NCBI GenBank assembly: GCA_963792125.1
Contig: CAWBVA010000012.1
Location: 806,001 to 870,000, forward strand
Length of the DNA: 64,000 nt
Reading direction: 5' to 3'
Source: Methanocella_A sp963792125
GTDB lineage: Archaea; Halobacteriota; Methanocellia; Methanocellales; Methanocellaceae
The notes under the pieces were generated by a model. It was not told where the DNA came from. It searched no databases and worked only from the letters and a program-made list of their open reading frames with translations. Below are positions 35,755 through 44,429 of this stretch, piece after piece. The translations under genes and the position numbers were made by a program. Every line of letters begins with the position of its first letter. Within the stretch, counting starts at the first letter, position 1.

Positions 35755-37440
35755 ATGGACTTCCAGCTCTCGGTTTTTTCGGCCGTGTTCACGGTAGCGG
35801 CAGCCATTTCTGCGGGACTGTCCTGGTATGTCTGGCAGAGACGCAGGTCGCCGGGAGGGCTCTACTTCGCGCTCTTCATGGCCGCTGCCGCCGAATGGGC
35901 GCTGACGAGCGCGCTGGAGTACTCTGTGGCCGATGTGCCATCGAGAATCCTGTTCGCCAAGCTCGGATATATCGGCGTAGCCACAATCTCACCGCTCTGG
36001 CTTTTATTCACCCTGGACTACGGCCGGCAGACCCGGTGGCTCAGGTTCCGGTGGCTGCCGCTGATATGGGTGGTCCCGGCTACGGTCGTCGCCCTGGCCA
36101 TTACCAACGACTGGCACGGCCTCATATGGCCGGGCATCACGCCTGTTTCAGACGAGCCCGGGGCTATCCTCATGTACGCGCTTGGCCCGGCGACACTGGC
36201 GAACGCGGTGTTCGCTTACGTGCTCCTGCTGGGGGGCTCGATTATCCTGCTGAAGGCCGCACTGCGCTCGCCAGGACGATCATACCTGCCAGTGATGGCC
36301 CTGGTCCTGGGCATCCTGGTTTCACTTGTGACCAACGTCCTCTACCCGACAAGCCTGAATCCTGTTAAAGGCCTGGACATCACCCCGATAGCCTTCATGA
36401 TCAGCGGGCTGTTCTTCACCTGGGCCATCTTCGGGCAGCGCTTCTTCGAGCTGTTGCCGGTGGCGAGAGAGATGCTTATCCAGGTGATGCCGGATGGCGC
36501 CATCGTTATGGACGGCGACGGAAAGGTCGTAGAGATCAACCCTGCAGCTCAGCGTATGCTCTGCCTGCCGGAAAAACTCGGAGTCGACGACATCGGCCGT
36601 GTCGCCGACCGGTGGCCTGCACTCGACAGGTGTTTCCAGAGCAAGACGGACGCCGAACTGGAGGTCATGATCGAAGGCCCGGAAGGAACGACCTGGCTTG
36701 ACACCCGCGCGTCTGTCCTTTATGACGCCAGGGGCAGGCAGGCCGGCAGGCTTGTCGTGCTGCGTGACGTAACGAAGCGGAAGCATGCAGATGAAGAGCT
36801 TAAACGGTCCAACGAGGCGTTGAGCGCATCGCTGCATGAGAAGGAGGTGCTCCTGAAGGAAATCCACCACCGGGTCAAGAACAACCTGCAGATCGTGTCC
36901 AGCATCCTGAGCCTCCAGTCGGGAAGCGCATGCAGCGAGAGCCAGGCGACCCTGTTAAGGGAGAGCCAGGACCGCATCAGGTCCATGGCCCTCATCCACG
37001 AGAAGCTGTACCGGTCAAGGGACCTCTCCCGGATCAACTTCGGGGATTACGTGAGCAGCCTGACGGCCAGCCTGGCACATTCATATATTGCCAGTCCGGC
37101 TGTACGCATAAGGGTCGATGTCAGGGACATATTCCTGGATATTGACATGGCCATCCCCTGCGGCCTGATCATCAACGAGCTGGTCTCCAACTCCTTCAAG
37201 TATGCGTTCCGGGACGGCAGGGCCGGCGAAGTATACATAAGCCTGTCTGGTAACAGCCAGACATACACGCTGGTGGTGAGCGATAACGGGACGGGGCTGC
37301 CGCCGGGCACGGACTTCAGGAACACGCCTTCGCTGGGCCTGCAGCTGGTCAACACGCTGGTCAGCCAGCTCGAAGGGACGATAGAGCTTGACCTTGAGAA
37401 GGGAACAAGCTTTAAGATAACGTTCGCAGAGATAGAATAA
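35755..37440 (+). CDS. 7TM (HisKA_7TM)-PAS-HisKA_2 sensor histidine kinase
   Basis: The 561-residue kinase has seven N-terminal hydrophobic segments (to about residue 230) of the archaeal/bacterial 7TM histidine kinase type, a PAS domain (MPDGAIVMDGDGKVVEINPAA), and the same EIHHRVKNNLQ / NELVSNSFKYAF / DNGTGLP catalytic core as the two preceding genes. Its stop is one base before a possible start of the response-regulator gene, so the two are coupled and probably act together. Confidence 0.9.
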   Translation: MDFQLSVFSAVFTVAAAISAGLSWYVWQRRRSPGGLYFALFMAAAAEWALTSALEYSVADVPSRILFAKLGYIGVATISPLWLLFTLDYGRQTRWLRFRWLPLIWVVPATVVALAITNDWHGLIWPGITPVSDEPGAILMYALGPATLANAVFAYVLLLGGSIILLKAALRSPGRSYLPVMALVLGILVSLVTNVLYPTSLNPVKGLDITPIAFMISGLFFTWAIFGQRFFELLPVAREMLIQVMPDGAIVMDGDGKVVEINPAAQRMLCLPEKLGVDDIGRVADRWPALDRCFQSKTDAELEVMIEGPEGTTWLDTRASVLYDARGRQAGRLVVLRDVTKRKHADEELKRSNEALSASLHEKEVLLKEIHHRVKNNLQIVSSILSLQSGSACSESQATLLRESQDRIRSMALIHEKLYRSRDLSRINFGDYVSSLTASLAHSYIASPAVRIRVDVRDIFLDIDMAIPCGLIINELVSNSFKYAFRDGRAGEVYISLSGNSQTYTLVVSDNGTGLPPGTDFRNTPSLGLQLVNTLVSQLEGTIELDLEKGTSFKITFAEIE

Positions 37441-37462
37441 AATGAATTGGAGCGGTGAGGGT

Positions 37463-39550
37463 ATGGTAAGGATTCTGGTTGTCGAGGACGAGCACATCGT
37501 CGCAATGGACCTGATGAACAGGCTGAGGAGCCTCGGCTATGAGGTGCCCGACTCTGCGTCCTCCGGGAAAGAGGCGATCGAGAAGGCGGGCCGGATACAC
37601 CCGGACCTCGTGCTAATGGACATCTTCCTCAACGGCGAGATGGACGGCATCCAGGCCGCCGGACAGATACGCTCCCGCCATAACATCCCTATCATATATC
37701 TGACCGCCTTCGCGGACTCGGACACGCTCCAGCGGGCCAAGATCACCGAGCCGTTCGGCTACATCCTCAAGCCCTTCGAGGAGCGGGAACTGCTGACGAC
37801 CATCGAGATGGCGCTCTACAAGTACCGTATCGAGCAGCGGCTGAAGGACAGCGAACGATGGCTCGCCACCACGCTGAAGAGCATCGGCGACGGCGTGGTC
37901 GCCACCGACAGGAACGGCTGCATCAAGTTCATGAACCCGGTGGCCGAGACGCTCACCGGCTGGAAGGAGAGCGACGCGCTGGGGAAGAGCCTGATCGAGG
38001 TGTTCCGGCTGGCCAGCGCTGACACGCGGCAGATGCTCGAAAACCCGGTAACAAGGGTGCTCCGCGAGGGGACAGTAGTAGGCCTGTCGGCGAACGCGCT
38101 GCTCGTGTCCCGGGACGGCCGGGAGACGCCAGTCTACGACAGCGCCGCGCCCATACGGGACGACGACGGCAACGTCGCCGGAGTGGTGCTCATCTTCAGC
38201 GACATCACCGAGCGCAAGCGTTCCGAGGAGGCGCTGCGCCGCAAGAACAGGGAACTGGAGATCGTCAGCTCGATCACCTCGTCCATCAACCGCGCCAGGG
38301 GCATGGAAGAGATGCTCGACCAGATACTCCGCGACTCACTGGAGCTGCTGGAGATGGACGCCGGCGCGATCTACCTGTGCGAGCAGGAGGGCATGCACTA
38401 CGCGCAGCTCACCACCGTCGCCACCCGGACGGACGCGGGCAAGGCTATACGTTACAGGCAGGTGCTCCACGACGTGTCCCAGAACATGAACGCCATCCGG
38501 CCCGGAGACCCGGCCATCGTGATCTTCGAAGGCGCAAAGGCTGCGGCCACCGTTCCGATCACCGTACGCAGCGGCCTGATAGGCATCCTCGCCTTCTACT
38601 CGGCCGCCGGCGCCGCTGTCAGCGACGAATGGTCGGCCATGCTGCTGGGCATCGGCGCACAGATCGGCATCGCCATCGAGAACGGCCGGCTGTTCAAGAA
38701 CATACAGGACACGAGCCGGTACCTGGCCGACATCATCAACGAGTCCCCGGACGCGGTGCTCACCGTCGACATGGGCGGATTCATCATGTCCTTCAACAAG
38801 AGCGCCTCCCGGCTGCTGAAATACGAGGCCGAGGAGGTCCGCGGGCGCCACGTGACCTCGCTGCTGCCTGATAACGCGGACATCGACCTGGCGGAGCGCA
38901 AGAACTACGTCCGGGAGTTCCGGTGCAAGGACAGCACTGTGGTAACGCTCAACATCTCGACGTCCACGCTCTTCCGGGAAGGCCGGAAGAATGGCTTCAT
39001 TATAACGTTGAAAGACCTGTCGGAGATCACCGGCCTCAAGATCATGCCCATCACCGAGAAGGCGGTCGATACGGCGCAACAGTACCACTTCGAGAAAGGC
39101 AGTCTGTATTTGTTCGACAAGCGTAAGGGCAACCAGAGCCTCGAAGTCTTCGCCGACCAGGTGAAGCACAACATCCAGGGCTTATGTGTCACAAGGCAGA
39201 ACCCCAAGAAGATCCGGGAGCAGTACGGGCTGGAGAAGACGCCCATCATCTGGCTCACCGGCGGCGAAGGACTGCAGGGCGAAATCCACATGAAGCCCGA
39301 CAACCTGACCGGCCTCGGCGCGACGCTGGGCAAGTTCCTGACCCAGTCGAATAACGGGATCATCCTTCTGGACGGCCTCGAGTACATCATGACCCGCAAC
39401 GGCTACGAGGCAGTGCTGAAGCTGGTGCACTTCCTGAACGACAAGGTGATGACCAGCGACTGCATGGTCATCTGCTGCATCGACCCGGCCACCATGGACG
39501 ACCGGCAGTACCACATCCTGCTCACTGAGATGAAAGAGTTCGATGAGTAA
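37463..39550 (+). CDS. Response regulator-PAS-GAF-PAS-DUF835 protein
   Basis: A CheY-like receiver (MVRILVVEDEHI; phospho-Asp in LVLMDIFL; Lys in ILKPFEE) is followed by PAS (about 135-250), GAF (about 265-400), a second PAS and a C-terminal DUF835 domain (about 540-690; GSLYLFDKRKGNQSLEVF, PIIWLTGGEG, GIILLDGLEYI). DUF835 is found mostly in euryarchaeal signalling proteins and resembles a degenerate RecA-like fold; its output is unknown. There is no DNA-binding domain. GGTGAG before ATG 37463 supports this start. It is the likely phosphate acceptor for the kinases upstream. Confidence 0.9.
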   Translation: MVRILVVEDEHIVAMDLMNRLRSLGYEVPDSASSGKEAIEKAGRIHPDLVLMDIFLNGEMDGIQAAGQIRSRHNIPIIYLTAFADSDTLQRAKITEPFGYILKPFEERELLTTIEMALYKYRIEQRLKDSERWLATTLKSIGDGVVATDRNGCIKFMNPVAETLTGWKESDALGKSLIEVFRLASADTRQMLENPVTRVLREGTVVGLSANALLVSRDGRETPVYDSAAPIRDDDGNVAGVVLIFSDITERKRSEEALRRKNRELEIVSSITSSINRARGMEEMLDQILRDSLELLEMDAGAIYLCEQEGMHYAQLTTVATRTDAGKAIRYRQVLHDVSQNMNAIRPGDPAIVIFEGAKAAATVPITVRSGLIGILAFYSAAGAAVSDEWSAMLLGIGAQIGIAIENGRLFKNIQDTSRYLADIINESPDAVLTVDMGGFIMSFNKSASRLLKYEAEEVRGRHVTSLLPDNADIDLAERKNYVREFRCKDSTVVTLNISTSTLFREGRKNGFIITLKDLSEITGLKIMPITEKAVDTAQQYHFEKGSLYLFDKRKGNQSLEVFADQVKHNIQGLCVTRQNPKKIREQYGLEKTPIIWLTGGEGLQGEIHMKPDNLTGLGATLGKFLTQSNNGIILLDGLEYIMTRNGYEAVLKLVHFLNDKVMTSDCMVICCIDPATMDDRQYHILLTEMKEFDE

Positions 39551-39738
39551 GAGGCTCTGGGGGTTTCGGGAGGGCTTTGTTCAAAAGAGGCCCCGTGGAT
39601 TCACGAGCTTAGACACAGGCCGAAGGCCAAGCTGCGATCGTTTGGGCGCCAGGGACCTTGTCAGAAGGTTCCCCTGACACTTGCGATTAAGCTCGATTCG
39701 GCCTAAAAATTTTATCCGCGGCCCCCGTTGTTCCCATC

Positions 39739-40851
39739 ATGGCAGGAGTCCCGGACCTTTTTTCACCGTATCGAATGGGCAATCTCACGCTGCCAAACCG
39801 CATCGTGATGGCGCCGATGACACGCAGCCGCGCAGGGGAGGCCAACGTCCCGGGCCCGATGGCCGTTACTTATTACGTGCAGCGAGCCTCGGCCGGCCTG
39901 ATCATCACCGAGGGCTCGCAGGTCAGCCCGCAGGGTGTCGGCTACGTGCGGACTCCCGGCATCTACTCGGCAGCGCAGGTCGCCGGCTGGAAGAAGGTGA
40001 CAGACGCCGTCCACCGGGCCGGCGGCAGGATTTTCATCCAGCTCTGGCACGTGGGACGGGTCTCCCATCCCGACTTCCTGGACGGCGCGCTTCCCGTCGC
40101 GCCATCCGCGCTTCCCGTCGAAGGCTATGTCCACACGCCAGGCGGGAAAAAAGCAAATCCCGGTGCCCAGGGCCCTGGAGACCGGCGAGCTGCCGGACAT
40201 CGTCGGGCAGTTCCGTCGGGCGGCCGAGAACGCCAGGGATGCCGGCTTCGATGGCGTCGAGATCCACGGCGCCAACGGCTACCTGCTGGACCAGTTCCTG
40301 CGGAGCGGGTCCAATAAGCGGACCGATCAGTATGGCGGCAGCCTGGAGAACCGGGCCCGCCTGCCGCTTGAGGTCACGAAAGCCGTCATCGGGGTATGGG
40401 GCGGGGACCGGGTCGGCTACCGTATCTCCCCGCACTTGGACGCGCACTCGATGTCAGACGCCAATCCCCGGGAAACCTTTTCCTATCTCACGAAAGAGCT
40501 GAACAATACGGGTCTGGGCTATCTTCACCTGATAGAGGCCATCGGAGGCCGGTTGGGGTTCGTACCTCCGGAGGCACGGCTGGGGCCTGACCTGCGCAGG
40601 ATTTTCGGGAGGACGTTCATCCTGAACGGCGGCTATGGCCTCCGCAGCGGGAACGAGGCCATCGCCCGGGGCGAGGCCGACCTGATCGCCTTCGGGGTGC
40701 CGTTCCTGGCCAATCCCGACCTGCCGGAGCGCTTCAGGCAGAACGCGCCGCTGAACGAGGCGGACGTGGCGACCTTCTACGCGGGCGAGGCGAAAGGCTA
40801 CACAGACTACCCGCGCCCTGGTCTTCAGATGAGGCGCTCAAAGGAAATTAG
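39739..40851 (+). CDS. NADH:flavin oxidoreductase, old yellow enzyme family (frameshifted)
   Basis: The 5' frame has the OYE start (LFSPYRMGNLTLPNRIVMAPMTRSR) and QLWHVGRVSHP. At A6 (40147-40152) the sense moves to a second frame with IPVPRALETGELPDIV, GFDGVEIHGANGYLLDQFL, GSLENR, and ILNGGY. One A fewer restores continuity. Near 40811-40820 the frame must change back for a normal C-terminus (GYTDYP...SSDEALKGN, stop 40849-40851), otherwise it runs into the antisense of the next gene. The enzymes reduce activated C=C bonds using FMN. Confidence 0.8.
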
Positions 40852-41323
40852 CATAAACAAGCCAGGCCAGCACGAGATTAATGATCGCCAGCGTGATCAT
40901 GCCCAGGACGATCAGGGCGACGGCTGCGAGACAGATGGCCACGTCTATCCCCAGCTGGATGATGTTATACAGCCAGAAGACCACCCGGTAAACCCATTTC
41001 ACGACGTCGACCAGCGCTTTTCCATATTCGGACGTCTTTCCCTTCGACTTCTCTTCGGCGTACTTTTTCAGGTAGTCGAGCAGGTCGTGGATGAGCTTGT
41101 TGATCATCAGCTTGATGAAGCCGGTGAACACGTTGAAAGCGATGTATGCAACCAGGAATATGGCTACGATGGCGATGCCAACTACCAGGAGGAGGTCGGC
41201 TATGAGGATGAGCGCGATGAACAGATATACCAGCCAGTTCGGGTCCATATCAGAGTACAATGGCCTGTCGAAGGTAAAATAGTTTTTACTCTCCGGTAAA
41301 AACATGTACCAGGCAGTTTCCAT
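40838..41323 (-). CDS. Hypothetical membrane protein
   Basis: The 161-residue product has hydrophobic helices at about 29-68 (two) and 110-160 (two), joined by a charged lysine-rich loop. No family was recognised. It is convergent with the OYE gene, with about 14 bases of 3' overlap if the OYE ends at 40851. Confidence 0.65.
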   Translation of the reverse strand: METAWYMFLPESKNYFTFDRPLYSDMDPNWLVYLFIALILIADLLLVVGIAIVAIFLVAYIAFNVFTGFIKLMINKLIHDLLDYLKKYAEEKSKGKTSEYGKALVDVVKWVYRVVFWLYNIIQLGIDVAICLAAVALIVLGMITLAIINLVLAWLVYANFL

Positions 41324-41334
41324 ACAATGCGCCT

Positions 41335-41693
41335 ACTGTCAGGCTCGCCAAGGGCGCCAAGGGCGCCAAGGATTAAATGTAGTTCAATTGCTGTAAGGCT
41401 AAGGCGTAATTCGTTTCAAAATTATCGTCCCATAATTATTATCCTTATTTAAGCATGCGCAGTGATAAAGCCCGCAGATCGCCAAGTACCGCCAAGATCG
41501 CCAAGGATTACGAAACGGGTGCGCATGCCGTCACAGTAAACTTCACTTGGCGGTACTCTGGCGGGCTATACGCTGCGCACAGCCTCGATAGTCTAAATAT
41601 TCATAGCCTTTCTAGAAAACAATTTTTATTACCGATATTGGCGCCCTTGGCGGGCCTGACAGTGGGCGCATAGCCTATGAAACGGCAGGCGAT
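41335..41693. repeat. Nested GCCAAG inverted repeat (repeat family copy)
   Basis: Outer arms 41335-41372 (ACTGTCAGGCTCGCCAAGG and on) and 41636-41663 pair; inner arms 41471-41510 and 41541-41570 pair again. The left outer arm has exact GGCGCCAAG units every nine bases. The tail (GCATAGCCT...GAAACGGCAGGC) is shared with 56064-56130. The stretch fills the interval between two leftward genes and has no ORF of note. Confidence 0.8.
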
Positions 41694-41696
41694 GAT

Positions 41697-42152
41697 TTAG
41701 TCGGTCAGGATCGCTTTTCCTCGCTCATCTGCAGCACGGTCATCCGTCGGCAGGAACCCGAAGCTCTCGTAAAACGGAATAGCCGCCTCGTTGCCGGCGG
41801 CGACCGCGACGATCTTCTTTTTTGCCCCGCCTGCATCCAGCCAGGCGAGGGCCCGGTTCATCAGCTCATCGCCGATGCCGCTGCGGCGGTACTCGTCCTC
41901 GACGAAGATAGAGTCGATCTCGCCGGTCTCCTCATGAATGGTGCAGACACAGTAGCCGATCGTGTGGCCTTCCTTAGCGGCCACGATGATGCGGAGATGC
42001 TCTTTCTTGAGCAGGTCGCGTTTGCGTACGTCGAAGGTCATCTGCTCGTAATGCTGGCGAAAATTGGGCGAGCGGACAAGGTGATGCTCGTTCAGCCCCT
42101 CCCACAGGGGACGGATCATGTCTATGTAGTCTGCGCCAAGCTCGAGGTACAT
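41697..42152 (-). CDS. GNAT-family N-acetyltransferase
   Basis: The roughly 151-residue product has the acetyl-CoA pyrophosphate loop VEDEYRRSGIGDELMNRAL and the C-terminal FYESFGF strand of GNAT enzymes, with GYCVCTIHEETGEIDSIFV between. Substrate unknown. A GTG just before ATG 42152 is an alternative start. Confidence 0.85.
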   Translation of the reverse strand: MYLELGADYIDMIRPLWEGLNEHHLVRSPNFRQHYEQMTFDVRKRDLLKKEHLRIIVAAKEGHTIGYCVCTIHEETGEIDSIFVEDEYRRSGIGDELMNRALAWLDAGGAKKKIVAVAAGNEAAIPFYESFGFLPTDDRAADERGKAILTD

Positions 42153-42320
42153 CACGTCATGCCATGAAGGTCAACGTTTATTACACACTTTATCCCTATG
42201 TGCTTTGCGCTTTACCAATCTTGCAGTCTCAAGACGCTTATACGGATTAATACATTGCGAGATAAGCCTTTAATAAGCATTGAGATAAGCTGTAAAACAT
42301 ACAATATCCGGCGTGATGGC

Positions 42321-42956
42321 ATGAGCGTACGAAAGGCTTGCATAGTGGTAATCCTGATCACCTGCCTTGTCACCATAGGCGGTTGCACTGTAAAAGACGG
42401 CAATACATTGCCGCGCGATAAATATTCGGCCATCCAGGAGGACCTGAAGGTCAATTGTACCTTGATCGAAGAGAAGAACTATAACCCGATGCCGCACATT
42501 ACGCCGCCTTACGAGTACGATTACTATGGCTCCATGATACGTAGCGAGGGGTATTATCCAGAGGTTAACGACAGTCTCAAAATCTTATATGGCACTACAT
42601 ATTATCGCGTCCGCGCTCCCTGGGACACAGTAACAGGATTAAGGATAAGGGGCGTTTACAATTTCCCTTACGTCTGCGAATCTGGCTTCGTATTCGAAAG
42701 CATCGATGGCAACGGCACCATTTTTGGAAGCTACAACAACTCCTCAATCGCCCTGCATGGAGGGGAACGGTGGATATCGCCTGTCTACACAGAGATAAAG
42801 AGCGTAAACGGCACGGGTATGGATAAAAAGCCTTACTCGTACACGGCGCGCTTTAATACGACATGGACCATTACGAACCTCGGCACGTTCGATAAGGCGA
42901 ACCTGACACGGTCAAACAACAGTAAAACTGCCATGGGTTTCGATAGTGTCTACTAA
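42321..42956 (+). CDS. Hypothetical lipoprotein
   Basis: ATG 42321, with GTGATGG just upstream, gives a signal peptide MSVRKACIVVILITCLVTIGG followed by Cys (lipobox ITIGGC-like), so the protein is likely lipid-anchored outside the membrane. The mature part (about 190 residues) is Tyr/Asn-rich and beta-rich with several N-glycosylation sequons (NGT, NNSS, NTT). No family recognised. The longer ORF from 42198 would bury the signal peptide. Confidence 0.7.
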   Translation: MSVRKACIVVILITCLVTIGGCTVKDGNTLPRDKYSAIQEDLKVNCTLIEEKNYNPMPHITPPYEYDYYGSMIRSEGYYPEVNDSLKILYGTTYYRVRAPWDTVTGLRIRGVYNFPYVCESGFVFESIDGNGTIFGSYNNSSIALHGGERWISPVYTEIKSVNGTGMDKKPYSYTARFNTTWTITNLGTFDKANLTRSNNSKTAMGFDSVY

Positions 42957-43001
42957 GACAGTGACTGACGCAGGAATAAAAAAGAGCGCTGGCCGAAGGC
43001 T

Positions 43002-44192
43002 CTACTTCGTCTTCCGCACCGCACTGCGCCAGTTGGCCGACAGCTCGATCTCGCCCCGCATGTTCACCCGTGCCTGCACGTCAGTGACCAGCACCTCGTC
43101 GCCGACTGAAAGTGCCTCGGCGAAGTTTGCGTGCTCGCCCCAGAAGACCACTCGGATGCGGCCGCTCTCGTCGGAGAGGAACACGCCGCACAGCCGCCCG
43201 GGCTTGCCGTCCTTGGTGACGAACTCCTTCGCGCCGTCGACGCCTGTCACGGTGCCCTTGATGTTGTACGACTGGTCGGCGGTCACGTCACCGATCTTCG
43301 TGGTGGTCTCCTCGTACTTCACGGGCGTCTCGGACTTGCGGATGATGCCCCTGCTGCCGACATTGATCTCCACGCCACCGTTATAGGCCTCGCGGGTGTA
43401 GCCATGCAGGATCTCGATGGTCTCGCCGGGCTGGTACGGGTCCACGTCCGCAATTTTGGTGTCCCATACGGTCACCCTGATCTTGCCGGTCTCGTCGCCG
43501 ATCATCAGGCTGGCCAGCGATCCCGTCGAGCCGTCCTTGCGACTGAAGGTGCGGGGCTCCTGTCGGGAGAGGATCATGCCACGGGTGCACATGTTGCCCA
43601 TGCCGGCTTTGACCTCGGAAATCCTGACCATGGGGTCCTTCAGCGTGATCTTGACGCTGTCGTCCCTGGCGATGCCGCCGCCCCGGCCGATGCTCACTTC
43701 GAGGCCTTTCTGGCCTTCCTTCACGTAGCCGCGAACCCGCAGTATGTCGCCCTCCTTGATGTCGCCCGTCTTGACCGCGTCAGCCAGGTCGTCCCAGAGC
43801 GATACGCGTATCTCGCCGGTCTCGTCAGCGATGGTGATGTTGGCGACGCTGCCGGAGGTGCCGTCCTGCCGGCTGAAGGTGCGCGGCGGGTACGCAGTCG
43901 TGATCTTGCCCACGAAGTCGACGTTGCGCCTCTCCATGGAGATGTCCTTGATCTTGATGAGGACACCCTCGGCGACCATGGCACTGCCGCCGTCAGCCGT
44001 GGCTGCGGCGCCTGCCGACTTCTTCATGGCCGTGAGGTCGTCGACGCCCAGGTCGTGCGCGACGAGGAGCGCGGCGGTCCACTGGTCGCACAGCCCGTCC
44101 ATCGCGTCGATCTTGTCGTCGATGAGCTGGCTGAACTTTTCCCGGGTGATCTTGCCGTTTAGCTTTGCATAGATTTCGTCAATATCGGACAT
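43002..44192 (-). CDS. Replication protein A (single-stranded DNA-binding, three OB folds)
   Basis: The product (396 residues from MSDIDEIY) has three OB folds (about 75-165, 180-275 and 300-390), each with the ETGEIRVSLWDD / ETGKIRVTVWDT / ESGRIRVVFWGE strand that marks archaeal RPA. No C-terminal zinc finger is present, as in Methanosarcina RPA1-like proteins. It protects single-stranded DNA in replication and repair. ATG 44192 is preferred to a GTG at 44210 by comparison with typical RPA starts. Confidence 0.9.
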   Translation of the reverse strand: MSDIDEIYAKLNGKITREKFSQLIDDKIDAMDGLCDQWTAALLVAHDLGVDDLTAMKKSAGAAATADGGSAMVAEGVLIKIKDISMERRNVDFVGKITTAYPPRTFSRQDGTSGSVANITIADETGEIRVSLWDDLADAVKTGDIKEGDILRVRGYVKEGQKGLEVSIGRGGGIARDDSVKITLKDPMVRISEVKAGMGNMCTRGMILSRQEPRTFSRKDGSTGSLASLMIGDETGKIRVTVWDTKIADVDPYQPGETIEILHGYTREAYNGGVEINVGSRGIIRKSETPVKYEETTTKIGDVTADQSYNIKGTVTGVDGAKEFVTKDGKPGRLCGVFLSDESGRIRVVFWGEHANFAEALSVGDEVLVTDVQARVNMRGEIELSANWRSAVRKTK

Positions 44193-44246
44193 GCTCCAAT
44201 CCCACGCCACAAAGTAAGGGTTAGATGGTTATAATGTTGTCGATTT

Positions 44247-44350
44247 AAGGACACTAAGGGCACAAAGGACACAAAGGACACAAAGGGAACTATCGTCTAT
44301 ACAGTAATCGTACAGGCTGTGTCCTTTGTGCCCTTAGTGCCCTTTGTGTC
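44247..44350. repeat. Inverted repeat of nine-base ACAAAGGAC units (repeat family copy)
   Basis: Left arm 44247-44289 carries ACTAAGGGC, ACAAAGGAC, ACAAAGGAC and ACAAAGGGA in tandem; the right arm 44317-44350 is its inverted copy (CTTTGTGCCCTTAGTGCCC). The loop is about 27 bases. It lies between the divergent RPA and leuC genes, so it is in neither gene's 3' end. Confidence 0.85.
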
Positions 44351-44390
44351 ACCGGTACTTCCCCGTACGGACACCGGCGTAGCAAAGTTA

Positions 44391-44429
44391 GATTTATAAT
44401 GAGTTCGACTCATTAAAGCTTGTATTACT
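44391..44429 (+). promoter_or_regulatory. leuC promoter: TATA box and palindromic operator
   Basis: TTTATAAT (44393-44400) lies about 30 bases before ATG 44430, which fits a leaderless transcript. AATGAGT-TCG-ACTCATT (44398-44414) is a perfect inverted repeat directly after the TATA box, at the place where a bound protein would block polymerase. No Shine-Dalgarno sequence is present. Confidence 0.65.

Noticed and set aside
40147..40152. Programmed ribosomal frameshift at A6 in the OYE gene
   Set aside because: A6 followed by G resembles slippery sites of insertion sequences, but an enzyme gene has no need of it, other genes here break in the same way without such a site, and a second break is needed near the 3' end.
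41341..41371. Tandem GGCGCCAAG units considered as a CRISPR array
   Set aside because: There are no unique spacers between units; the unit length is nine bases and the arms form inverted repeats.
43131..44162. 343-codon forward ORF inside the RPA gene
   Set aside because: Antisense shadow of the three OB folds.
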